A DNA stretch of 31,902 nt from JAGZHZ01 sp963929865 (lineage in GTDB: Bacteria > Bacillota > Clostridia > Lachnospirales > Lachnospiraceae). A program made the position numbers and the translations under genes. The notes under the pieces are model-generated. The model saw only the letters and a program-made list of their open reading frames with translations. It did not search any database and was not told where the DNA came from. Positions 1 through 6,156 of this stretch are shown piece by piece; position 1 is the stretch's first letter, and the number at the start of each line of letters is the position of its first letter. Location of the stretch: assembly GCA_963929865.1 (NCBI GenBank), contig CAWVKK010000058.1:1-31902 (forward strand). The letters run 5' to 3'.

Positions 1-87
1 ATCATGACGATGCCAGGTCTGCCGAAAGTTCCGGCTGCAGAGAGAATCGACGTAGACGAGACAGGAAAGATTTCCGGATTATTCTAA
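1..87 (+). CDS. fhs: Formate--tetrahydrofolate ligase, C-terminal end (partial)
   Basis: Only the last 28 codons are in the window; the gene enters from the left edge and ends with TAA. The visible peptide contains MPGLPKVPAAERIDVD and ends in GKISGLF, which I recognise as the conserved C-terminus of formate-tetrahydrofolate ligase. That enzyme joins formate to THF using ATP, giving 10-formyl-THF in the cytoplasm. The next two genes, fchA and folD, encode the following two steps of the same pathway, which supports the call strongly. The gap to fchA is 42 bases with no terminator visible, so the three genes are probably one operon. Nothing can be said about the start or regulation, which lie outside the window. 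Confidence 0.9.
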   Translation: MMTMPGLPKVPAAERIDVDETGKISGLF

Positions 88-129
88 TTGAGGCAGTCTG
101 AAAAAACGTAGGAATGTGAGGAGACAAAA

Positions 130-759
130 ATGGGATTTTCAACAGTACCGTGCAATGAGTTTGTAGAAGTGTTAGCTTCGAAAGCCCCTGTGCCAGGCGG
201 CGGCGGCGCGTCCGCCTTAGTCGGAGCAGTGGGAACTGCGCTTGGCAATATGGTGGGAAGCCTGACAGTCGGAAAGAAAAAATATGCGGAAGTAGAAGAG
301 GAGATGTATGCGTTAAAGGCGAAAGCAGATCAGCTTCAGAAGGATCTTCTGCATCTGGTGGAAAGAGACGCGGAGGTGTTTGAACCTCTGGCGAAAGCAT
401 ATGGAATGCCAAGAGCAACAGAAGAAGAAAAAGCAGAAAAAGCCCGTGTGATGGAGATTGTACTGAAAGACGCATGCTCCGTCCCGATGGAAATCATGGA
501 AAAATGCTGCGAGGCAATTGATATCATTGTGGAATTTGCGGCAAAAGGTTCCGCTCTTGCCATCAGCGATGCAGGCGTAGGCGCCGCATTCTGCAAAGCA
601 GCGTTAAAAGGCGCAAGCTTAAACGTATATATCAATACAAAATCGATGGCGGATAAGGAATATGCAGCTCAGCTGAACGCGAAATGCGATGCTATGCTGG
701 AGAAATACACAAAGATTGCAGACGAAGTATTCGAAAGCGTGCTGGGCAGATTGAAATAG
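130..759 (+). CDS. fchA: Methenyl-THF cyclohydrolase / cyclodeaminase-family protein (FchA)
   Basis: This 209-residue protein belongs to the formiminotransferase-cyclodeaminase C-terminal (FTCD_C) family. The N-terminal signature with APVPGGGGASA (about residues 19-29) is typical, and the length fits the stand-alone family of about 200-210 residues. In Clostridia this protein hydrolyses 5,10-methenyl-THF to and from 10-formyl-THF; the related cyclodeaminase acts on formimino-THF. The position between fhs and folD favours the cyclohydrolase role. The ATG is preceded by a GAGGAG ribosome binding site at about 118-123. folD follows after 16 bases with its own GGGAGGA site, so the two are co-transcribed. 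It may be essential here because the neighbouring FolD seems to lack cyclohydrolase residues (see findings). Confidence 0.88.
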   Translation: MGFSTVPCNEFVEVLASKAPVPGGGGASALVGAVGTALGNMVGSLTVGKKKYAEVEEEMYALKAKADQLQKDLLHLVERDAEVFEPLAKAYGMPRATEEEKAEKARVMEIVLKDACSVPMEIMEKCCEAIDIIVEFAAKGSALAISDAGVGAAFCKAALKGASLNVYINTKSMADKEYAAQLNAKCDAMLEKYTKIADEVFESVLGRLK

Positions 760-775
760 GGAGGAAACACATACA

Positions 776-1627
776 ATGGCGAAACAGTTATTAGGAAAAG
801 AAGTGACAGCCGCTTTAAACGAGAGAATTAAGGCGGACGTCGCTTTGCTCAAAGAAAAAGGGATTACACCGACGCTTGGAATTATCCGCGTCGGAGAAAA
901 CGGAAGCGATATCTCCTACGAGAAAGGCGCAACCAAGAGATGTGAGACCTTGGGCGTTGCATGTGAGAAAATTTTGCTCCCGGCCGACGTCTCCCAGGAG
1001 GAACTGCTCTCCGTCATCGACAAAGTAAACCAGGATGACCACATCCATGGAGTGCTGCTGTTCCGTCCTCTTCCAAGACATTTGGATCAGTCTGTGATCG
1101 AGAATGCGCTGGATCCGGAAAAAGACGTGGACTGCATGACAGACGGCTCCATGTCCGGTGTGTTTACGGGAAAGAAAGTAGGATTTCCGCCGTGCACGCC
1201 GCAGGCCTGCATGGAAATTCTGGATCATTACGGAATCGACTGTACAGGAAAGAAAGCGGTTGTGATCGGACGAAGCTTAGTGGTTGGAAAACCGGCTGCT
1301 ATGATGCTGATTAAGAAAAACGCGACAGTTACGATCTGCCACACAAAAACGGTCGACATGCCTTCAGTTGTAAAAGAAGCGGATATTGTGATCGTAGCGG
1401 CAGGACGTGCCGGTGTGATCGACGATTCTTATTTAAGAGAAGGACAGACTGTGATTGACGTCGGAATTAACGTAAACGCAGAAGGCAAGCTCTGCGGAGA
1501 CGTCGACTTCGCAAAGGCAGAGCCGATTGTAGAAGCGATCACTCCAGTTCCAGGCGGAGTTGGAAGCGTGACGACTTCTGTACTGGTCGGACATGTAGTA
1601 GAAGCTGCAAAGAGAAAATATCTTTAA
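776..1627 (+). CDS. folD: Methylenetetrahydrofolate dehydrogenase (FolD family)
   Basis: This 283-residue protein has the FolD fold: an N-terminal catalytic domain, the DPEKDVD motif (residues 113-119), PPCTPQA (138-144), and the Rossmann nucleotide-binding motif VIGRSLVVGKP (163-173). FolD normally oxidises 5,10-methylene-THF and then hydrolyses methenyl-THF. Two cyclohydrolase residues look changed. The family pattern Tyr-x3-Lys is Tyr48 to Ala52 here, so the catalytic lysine (Lys56 of human MTHFD1) is missing. The glutamine of the usual VQLPLP loop is Phe96 in the sequence LLFRPLP. The Asp-Val-Asp pair is kept. I infer a dehydrogenase-only enzyme that relies on the FchA encoded just upstream. 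The start is supported by a GGGAGGA site 6-12 bases upstream. The operon appears to end at the hairpin at 1694-1760. Confidence 0.93.
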   Translation: MAKQLLGKEVTAALNERIKADVALLKEKGITPTLGIIRVGENGSDISYEKGATKRCETLGVACEKILLPADVSQEELLSVIDKVNQDDHIHGVLLFRPLPRHLDQSVIENALDPEKDVDCMTDGSMSGVFTGKKVGFPPCTPQACMEILDHYGIDCTGKKAVVIGRSLVVGKPAAMMLIKKNATVTICHTKTVDMPSVVKEADIVIVAAGRAGVIDDSYLREGQTVIDVGINVNAEGKLCGDVDFAKAEPIVEAITPVPGGVGSVTTSVLVGHVVEAAKRKYL

Positions 1628-1693
1628 AAAAGCGGTCATGTGATGGCAGACTTTACGTGACGCACAAACATGTTCGTTCGAGGTGCCGCACAG

Positions 1694-1760
1694 AAAAAAG
1701 AGGGTGTTTGAACACTATGGACTTTTCAATTCATAGCGGAGGATAACATCCTCTTTTTTT
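1694..1760 (+). terminator. Rho-independent terminator after folD
   Basis: A 13-base arm at 1696-1708 pairs with 1745-1757 with a single G-U wobble, and the right arm runs into a T tract ending at 1760. The long loop holds a second small stem (CTATG at 1715-1719 with CATAG at 1732-1736). The A tract on the left and T tract on the right give it terminator form in both directions. It lies 66 bases after the folD stop and only about 30 bases before the yqeG start. I see no separate promoter for yqeG after it, so either it leaks or it is a leader element. Confidence 0.75.
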
Positions 1761-1792
1761 CGAAAAGAGAATGGTTGAGGGAGGGAAAGAAA

Positions 1793-2347
1793 ATGTTTAA
1801 AAAATTTTATCCCTGTGAATACGTGGAAAGCGTTTTTTCGATTGACTATGAAAAACTGTACCGGAAAGGATACCGGGGCATTCTATTTGACATCGACAAT
1901 ACTTTAGTGCCCCATGGAGCCGATTCCACAAAAGAGGTGGACGAATTGTTCCGAACTCTTCACCGTCTGGGCTTTCAGACGCTGCTGCTGACGAACAATG
2001 ACGAAGAAAGAGTCAGAAGATTTCTGAAAAATATTGATTCGCCGTATATCTGCGACGCCCAGAAACCGGCGGCGGAAGGCTATCTGAAAGCCTTGGATAT
2101 GCTGAAACTAAAGAAAGAAGAGACCGTATTGATAGGAGACCAGATTTTTACCGATATTTATGGGGCAAATAAGAGCGGAATGGACAATATCCTGGTCAGA
2201 TTTATCGGATATGATGTGGAGACTAAGATAGGAATTCGCAGGAATCTGGAAAAGATTGTGCTGAAAATGTACAGCCTGAATAAATCGTGTCAAAACCGGA
2301 TAGGAGGTATTCAAAAAAGGGGGATCTTAGAAGATGCTATGGAATAG
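1793..2347 (+). CDS. YqeG-family HAD phosphatase
   Basis: This 184-residue protein has the HAD-superfamily signatures in order: FDIDNTLVPH at about residues 32-41 with nucleophile Asp33 and acid Asp35, LLTNND near 70 (motif II), a lysine in AQKPAAEGY near 97, and IGDQIFTDI near 120 (motifs III/IV). It matches the YqeG subfamily (HAD type IIIA), small cytoplasmic phosphatases of uncertain substrate; some relatives are called phosphatidylglycerophosphate phosphatases. I chose the ATG at 1793 because GAGGGAGGGAAAG lies just upstream; an in-frame TTG at 1775 would place that site inside the gene. The stop overlaps the next gene by 14 bases, so the two are translationally coupled. Confidence 0.88.
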   Translation: MFKKFYPCEYVESVFSIDYEKLYRKGYRGILFDIDNTLVPHGADSTKEVDELFRTLHRLGFQTLLLTNNDEERVRRFLKNIDSPYICDAQKPAAEGYLKALDMLKLKKEETVLIGDQIFTDIYGANKSGMDNILVRFIGYDVETKIGIRRNLEKIVLKMYSLNKSCQNRIGGIQKRGILEDAME

Positions 2348-3176
2348 AAAGAAATTGTTTTGCGAGATTAATCCGCTTTGCTATAAAATTGCCTGGGAAA
2401 AAGAAATTTTAAAACGTCATATAAAAGACACATGCAGCCATGAAATGTTTGCAAAAGAAAGAAAAAAAGAAAAACTGCCCAACATTGTCGCAAGCCGCAG
2501 CTCGAACCTGATTAAGAGGGGAAAGGGAATCGATATCCGGCTCCAGCAGGGAAAAGCGACGAACATCATGCTGGCATGCAGCAAAATAAATGGAATGATC
2601 ATCCGGCCCGGAGAAATTTTTTCTTTCTGGAGAACCGTAGGAAAAACGACAAAAAGAAGAGGATATCAGGAAGGGAGAGTCATCACAAAGGATAAGATTG
2701 AACCGGGAATCGGCGGAGGTCTGTGCAACCTGGCAAACACGATACACTGGCTGATTTTACACAGTCCGCTGGATGTGGCAGAATTTCATCAGCATTCCGA
2801 TGCGCTGGCGCCGGACGAGGGGAAGAGAGTTCCGTTCAGCGCCGGAACTTCTGTGTGCTATAACCACATTGATTACCGTTTCCAAAACAATACGGATCAG
2901 AACGTACAGCTCCTGGTGTGGTGCGAAAATGAAAAACTATATGCAGAACTGAGAAGCGAGAGAGAATATCCGTGGCGCTATGAGCTGGTAGAAGAAAACC
3001 ACCATTTCGCAAAAGAAGGGGATAAATATTACAGAAATTCCAAAATTTACAGAAATGTTATCGACAAAGCCACACAGACGGTTCAAAAAAAAGAGCTTAT
3101 TTTGGACAACCACTCAGAAGTGATGTACGACTATTCACTGATTCCAAAAGAACAAATAAGAAACAAAACACCATGA
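2334..3176 (+). CDS. VanW-family protein
   Basis: This 280-residue protein carries the VanW core: RPGEIFSFWRTVG at about residues 91-103, then GYQEGRVI, then GIGGGLCNLANTIHWL at about 125-140, followed by HQHSDA and a C-terminal beta-rich part. VanW proteins are named after the accessory gene of some vanB glycopeptide-resistance clusters, but most homologues sit outside resistance loci and their function is unknown. No vanH, vanX or vanR/S relative is nearby, so resistance should not be inferred. No signal peptide is seen. The start overlaps the end of the YqeG-type gene by 14 bases. The stop (TGA) overlaps the ATG of a 40-codon ORF as ATGA. Confidence 0.88.
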   Translation: MLWNRKKLFCEINPLCYKIAWEKEILKRHIKDTCSHEMFAKERKKEKLPNIVASRSSNLIKRGKGIDIRLQQGKATNIMLACSKINGMIIRPGEIFSFWRTVGKTTKRRGYQEGRVITKDKIEPGIGGGLCNLANTIHWLILHSPLDVAEFHQHSDALAPDEGKRVPFSAGTSVCYNHIDYRFQNNTDQNVQLLVWCENEKLYAELRSEREYPWRYELVEENHHFAKEGDKYYRNSKIYRNVIDKATQTVQKKELILDNHSEVMYDYSLIPKEQIRNKTP

Positions 3177-3295
3177 AAAAACGGTTTGCAGTGTTCTGCT
3201 TCTTATTTGCGTCTATGGGCGCAATGCGGCGTTCCATCTGGCGGGCGTCCTCCGGAAAAAGAAAGGGAGAGGCTTCTCACACGCAGCTCATATAG
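3173..3295 (+). CDS. Possible small ORF (40 aa) with signal-like N-terminus
   Basis: The ORF starts with an ATG that overlaps the VanW stop as ATGA, a common coupling arrangement. It begins MKKRFAVFCFLFASMGA, a positive start followed by a hydrophobic stretch like a signal peptide, then turns into a basic, low-information tail (RRSIWRASSGKRKGEAS) and stops at TAG. The last 19 bases overlap the 3' end of the convergent barrel-protein gene. It may be a small secreted or membrane peptide, or the remains of a truncated exported protein, because only the first 17 residues look protein-like. I do not recognise a family. The existence of the protein is uncertain. Confidence 0.3.
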   Translation: MKKRFAVFCFLFASMGAMRRSIWRASSGKRKGEASHTQLI

Positions 3296-3948
3296 TCGCA
3301 TACCTTATCGATCTGCTCGGGAAACGTTCCGCAGAATTTATTTTCAAAGAAAGCGCTGCCAATCGTAAAGGTCCAAGGAGACGCGTCCTTGATTTCGTCG
3401 AGTCTTTGATAACTGTTGATGCTGCCGGCAATGCAGACGGGAGCATCGACGCTGGAGACAAACCGTTTGTTGAGCGTCACGGAATCGCCTGTATATCGGT
3501 AGCCCAGCAGATCAAATCCGTAGACGCCCTTTTCCAGGTATCGGTAAGCTTCGTCGATCATCTCCTCGATACCGCCCTCCAGGACAGACGGACGATTCGT
3601 AATTTTCCCGACAAAGGGCATGTATTTCAGGCGATGCTCTTTGCAGAATTGATTGACAGAGTCGAAAAACATCGTGCCGATCAAAACATCACATCCGCAT
3701 TCAGCAGCCATGCGGGCGCCTCTAAGGCATTCCTTTTCTGTGTATGCCACCACCTCAAGAAACGTAGTTTTCCCATATTCTTTCATATAAGTGTATAATG
3801 ATTTCATTTGGGGAAATGGAAGAGGCGCTTCCTTAAATCCCCAAAATTTTGCTTTGGAATGTTTACACAGGTCAAAAACCTCATAAGCATTTTTTACCGT
3901 AAGATCATGGTGTGTCAACATTACAATCAACTGTGGATGAGAATTCAT
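3277..3948 (-). CDS. TIM-barrel-like protein, function unknown
   Basis: This 223-residue soluble protein has no signal peptide or membrane segment. Alternating strand-helix stretches suggest a (beta/alpha)8 barrel of the ribulose-phosphate-binding type: LIVMLTHHDLT at the N-terminus, GKTTFLEVVAYT near 59, CDVLIGTMFF near 86, YGFDLLGYRY near 143 and PVCIAGSI near 170, followed by FTIGSAFFE. The late GSI and IGSAFF segments resemble the phosphate-binding loops of HisA/HisF/NanE-like barrels. Similar proteins are often left hypothetical or loosely named as dehydrogenases, which I would not copy. The ATG has a GAAAGGA site 8 bases upstream and a good promoter at 3987-4015. It is transcribed in the same direction as the hydrogenase-like gene but has its own promoter. 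Confidence 0.72.
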   Translation of the reverse strand: MNSHPQLIVMLTHHDLTVKNAYEVFDLCKHSKAKFWGFKEAPLPFPQMKSLYTYMKEYGKTTFLEVVAYTEKECLRGARMAAECGCDVLIGTMFFDSVNQFCKEHRLKYMPFVGKITNRPSVLEGGIEEMIDEAYRYLEKGVYGFDLLGYRYTGDSVTLNKRFVSSVDAPVCIAGSINSYQRLDEIKDASPWTFTIGSAFFENKFCGTFPEQIDKVCDYMSCV

Positions 3949-3986
3949 AAATGCTTAATCCTTTCACGTAAAATAATCTTGTGTCT

Positions 3987-4015
3987 ATTATACAGGAAAA
4001 ACGGAATATGGTAAA
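3987..4015 (-). promoter_or_regulatory. Sigma-A-type promoter for the barrel-protein gene
   Basis: Read on the minus strand, TTTACC (4010-4015) is followed by a 17-base spacer and a perfect TATAAT (3987-3992). The predicted start of transcription lies about 30 bases upstream of the ATG at 3948, leaving room for the GAAAGGA ribosome binding site. Confidence 0.75.
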
Positions 4016-4045
4016 CAAATTTTTTCGGGCAGTTATGAATATTTA

Positions 4046-5551
4046 TTAATCCAAATGAAGATTTGACAGCTCAATCGGAGGAAGCTTGCGGCTGGAAGAA
4101 GCGACAAATTTCTTCAGCGCGCTGGAAGAGTCCTTCCATGCGACATTTGTTCCAGCGCCCGACATACATCCGCCGGGACATCCCATTCCTTCGATCATGC
4201 AGTTCTTGAGCTTTCCGGCTTTTGCGAGCATCAGAGCTTTCCGGCACTCGGTAAGCCCTTCCGCGTGTTCAATATGAACCGGCACGTCAGGATAATATTC
4301 CTTTAGGCACTGCTCAATCGCATGGGCAACCCCTCCGGCGACTGCGTAGCCCCGTCCGGCGGCTGTGGCGTTGTGGAGCGAAGAATCGCCTTCCATCAAT
4401 TCCGGATTGATTCCTTTGGCGTCAAACATTCCCAGCAGCTCTTCGAATGTGATGACGAAATCCACATCGCTGCGCACATCCGTTCTTGACGCTTCCAGCT
4501 TTTTCGAGGCGCAGGGACCGATAAAGACGACGTGGGCGTTTGGATGGTCTTTTTTAATGCTGCGGGCAGTCGCAACCATAGGCGTCAGCTCCTGGGAAAT
4601 GTTGCCGATCATGTCTGGGAAAAATTTCTTTGCCATCATAGACCAGGAAGGACAGCACGAAGTCAGCAAAAACGGAAGCTCGCCGGTCGCCACTTTTTCC
4701 GCATAGTGGTGAGCCTCCGAGACGGCTCCGATATCAGCGCCCATTGCCACCTCATAGACGTTTGAGAATCCGAGCTGCAAAAGAGCCGCCTTTAATTTGC
4801 GCGAGTCGACATTAGGACCAAACTGACCGACAAAAGATGGGGCAAGCTCCGCGACAATTTCCTGTCCCTCCTTTAGTGCGTGCGCAAGCTGAAAAATCTG
4901 CGATTTGTCCGAGATTGCGCCGAAAGGACAGCTCACCATGCACATTCCGCAGGAGACACACTTTTCATTGTTGATGACGGCACGTCCCTGAGAATCGCTC
5001 TCAATCGCATTGACGCCGCACGCCTTTGCGCAGGGGCGTTCTTTTTTTGCGATCGCGTCATAAGGGCAGACAGATTTGCACTTGCCGCACTGGATACATT
5101 TTTCCTGGTCAATGATAGAACGCCCTTTTACAATACGGATCGCGCCTCTTGGACAGACTTCCGCGCAGGGATGCGCGACACAGCCGCGGCACATATTGGT
5201 GACTTCGTACTGGTTTGGCTCGCAGGCGTCGCATGCAGACGGGATTACCTGCATCAGAGGCGGCTCATAATATTTTTCATTGATATTGCTCGCCTCAATC
5301 CCGGAAGTAATGTGAACAGCTTTGTTTTCCGGGCGCAGAGACATGCCCATGGCGAGGCGGACGCGCTCGCTTGCCACAGCGCGTTCGCGGTAAATACTCT
5401 CGCGGTACGTAGCGCGCTCCTGGACAATCTCATAGGGGATCGCCTCGATATCGGCGATCAAACTTTCCTCTGTGGAGTTAAAGCCGACCTTGGCAATGGC
5501 GGCAAAAACTTTCCGGCGGATTTTAGTGATAGGTGTGTTGAGTCCACGCAT
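4046..5551 (-). CDS. [FeFe]-hydrogenase-like protein with ferredoxin domains (group B-like)
   Basis: This 501-residue protein has an N-terminal helical part (1-105), a cysteine-rich ferredoxin region (about 107-215) with several Cx2Cx2Cx3C-type 4Fe-4S motifs such as CIQCGKCKSVC and CVSCGMCMVSC, and the hydrogenase H domain. The three H-cluster motifs are TSCCPSW (297-303), GPCASKK (345-351) and GMGCPGGCMSGAG (455-467), so all H-cluster cysteines are present. The second motif has GPC where classical enzymes have MPC, which points to the group B (CpIII-like) set; this is my inference. It would exchange electrons between ferredoxin and protons/H2 in the cytoplasm, or sense H2. I chose the ATG at 5551 because AGAGGGA precedes it; an open frame continues to 5722 without a comparable site. 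A small RHH gene lies upstream in the same direction. Confidence 0.87.
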   Translation of the reverse strand: MRGLNTPITKIRRKVFAAIAKVGFNSTEESLIADIEAIPYEIVQERATYRESIYRERAVASERVRLAMGMSLRPENKAVHITSGIEASNINEKYYEPPLMQVIPSACDACEPNQYEVTNMCRGCVAHPCAEVCPRGAIRIVKGRSIIDQEKCIQCGKCKSVCPYDAIAKKERPCAKACGVNAIESDSQGRAVINNEKCVSCGMCMVSCPFGAISDKSQIFQLAHALKEGQEIVAELAPSFVGQFGPNVDSRKLKAALLQLGFSNVYEVAMGADIGAVSEAHHYAEKVATGELPFLLTSCCPSWSMMAKKFFPDMIGNISQELTPMVATARSIKKDHPNAHVVFIGPCASKKLEASRTDVRSDVDFVITFEELLGMFDAKGINPELMEGDSSLHNATAAGRGYAVAGGVAHAIEQCLKEYYPDVPVHIEHAEGLTECRKALMLAKAGKLKNCMIEGMGCPGGCMSGAGTNVAWKDSSSALKKFVASSSRKLPPIELSNLHLD

Positions 5552-5589
5552 TTTGTTCCCTCTTTCTGTAAATAATGTAGAAAATGGAA

Positions 5590-5609
5590 GCAGAAACAAG
5601 GGTTTCTGC
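5590..5609 (-). other. Hairpin in the leader of the hydrogenase-like gene
   Basis: GCAGAAAC and GTTTCTGC form a perfect 8-base stem with a 4-base loop, about 40 bases upstream of the hydrogenase-like ATG. On the minus strand it is followed by a T-rich but interrupted stretch, so it is a weak terminator at best. It sits in the 167-base gap between the RHH gene and the hydrogenase gene and could adjust their ratio. Confidence 0.45.
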
Positions 5610-5718
5610 CAGTGCCGCTCATAATCGCATACCATTTTCGGACTTTGGATATATGAGCGCAATTCTATTTGAGTATTTGGATCAGGCATTTGCAGTGCGA
5701 AGCCTAGCGTATGCTCCC

Positions 5719-5901
5719 TCACTCATTGCTTTTTCTGCCTAGTTGGTACTTTTCCTGGATACCTCTGCGCATCAAGTCAAGAAACGTAATAGTTTTACCC
5801 TCCTCAACAGAATAGATACGGGCCAGGTTTTCCAGCTCGGTTTTCCATTCGCTGGGAATAGAAATATTGATCTGTACGTTATCGCTTTTCGGTCGTGCCA
5901 T
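5719..5901 (-). CDS. Small ribbon-helix-helix-like DNA-binding protein (60 aa)
   Basis: The protein starts MARPKSDNVQINISIP, a basic tail and a short beta strand of alternating hydrophobic residues, followed by helix 1 (SEWKTELENLARIY) and helix 2 (TFLDLMRRGIQEKY). This strand-helix-helix order and length fit the ribbon-helix-helix (MetJ/Arc/CopG-like) fold, in which a dimer inserts the strand in the major groove. The ATG at 5901 is chosen because an AAAGGA site lies 8-10 bases upstream and the promoter at 5956-5984 sits properly before it. The frame is open far upstream, but that part crosses the promoter and has no protein-like features. The gene precedes the hydrogenase-like gene, suggesting autoregulation or control of that gene. 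The target is unknown. Confidence 0.75.
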   Translation of the reverse strand: MARPKSDNVQINISIPSEWKTELENLARIYSVEEGKTITFLDLMRRGIQEKYQLGRKSNE

Positions 5902-5955
5902 AGGATTTTCCTTTCCATATTTGTGATCCGGAATTTTTTCAGCCTTTATACAAAG

Positions 5956-5984
5956 ATTATATATTCTGTCTATGTAAATGTCAA
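5956..5984 (-). promoter_or_regulatory. Consensus sigma-A promoter for the RHH-hydrogenase pair
   Basis: On the minus strand a perfect TTGACA (5979-5984) is followed by exactly 17 bases and a perfect TATAAT (5956-5961). It lies 55 bases upstream of the RHH ATG. Such a strong core promoter next to a small DNA-binding protein suggests that expression is held in check by a repressor, possibly the RHH protein itself. Confidence 0.88.
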
Positions 5985-6121
5985 GCAAAAGAAAAGGTTT
6001 CGCCGCAAACTTATGACAAGAACCGAAAACGTGCGGGGGAGGAAGGAAAACGATCAAACATCCGCAATCCGCCTTTACGGCAAAAAAAGAAAGATCCGGT
6101 TCTAAGAGACCTCTTTGTCTG

Positions 6122-6130
6122 CATAAGGTA
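6122..6130 (+). promoter_or_regulatory. Possible sporulation sigma -10 element before spoIVA
   Basis: CATAAGGTA lies 27 bases upstream of the spoIVA ATG and fits the CATANNNT(A) -10 pattern of the mother-cell sigma factors E and K. spoIVA depends on sigma-E in Bacillus. The matching -35 region is not clear, so this is tentative. The rest of the gap (5985-6121) shows no gene. Confidence 0.35.
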
Positions 6131-6156
6131 TAGAAGTAAAGACAGGGAGGTTTTTC

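Noticed and set aside
1628..1792. THF riboswitch or other leader element between folD and yqeG
   Set aside because: I see no THF riboswitch core; the visible structure is a standard terminator stem. A competing small stem at 1704-1715 is only 4 pairs and too weak to call an antiterminator.
2334..3176. VanW gene as a sign of vancomycin resistance
   Set aside because: No vanR/S/Y/H/B/X relatives are nearby, and stand-alone VanW-family genes are common in Clostridia.
4046..5722. Extended N-terminus of the hydrogenase-like protein up to 5722
   Set aside because: The extra 57 residues have no family similarity that I can see and cross the leader hairpin; AGAGGGA right before the ATG at 5551 decides the start.
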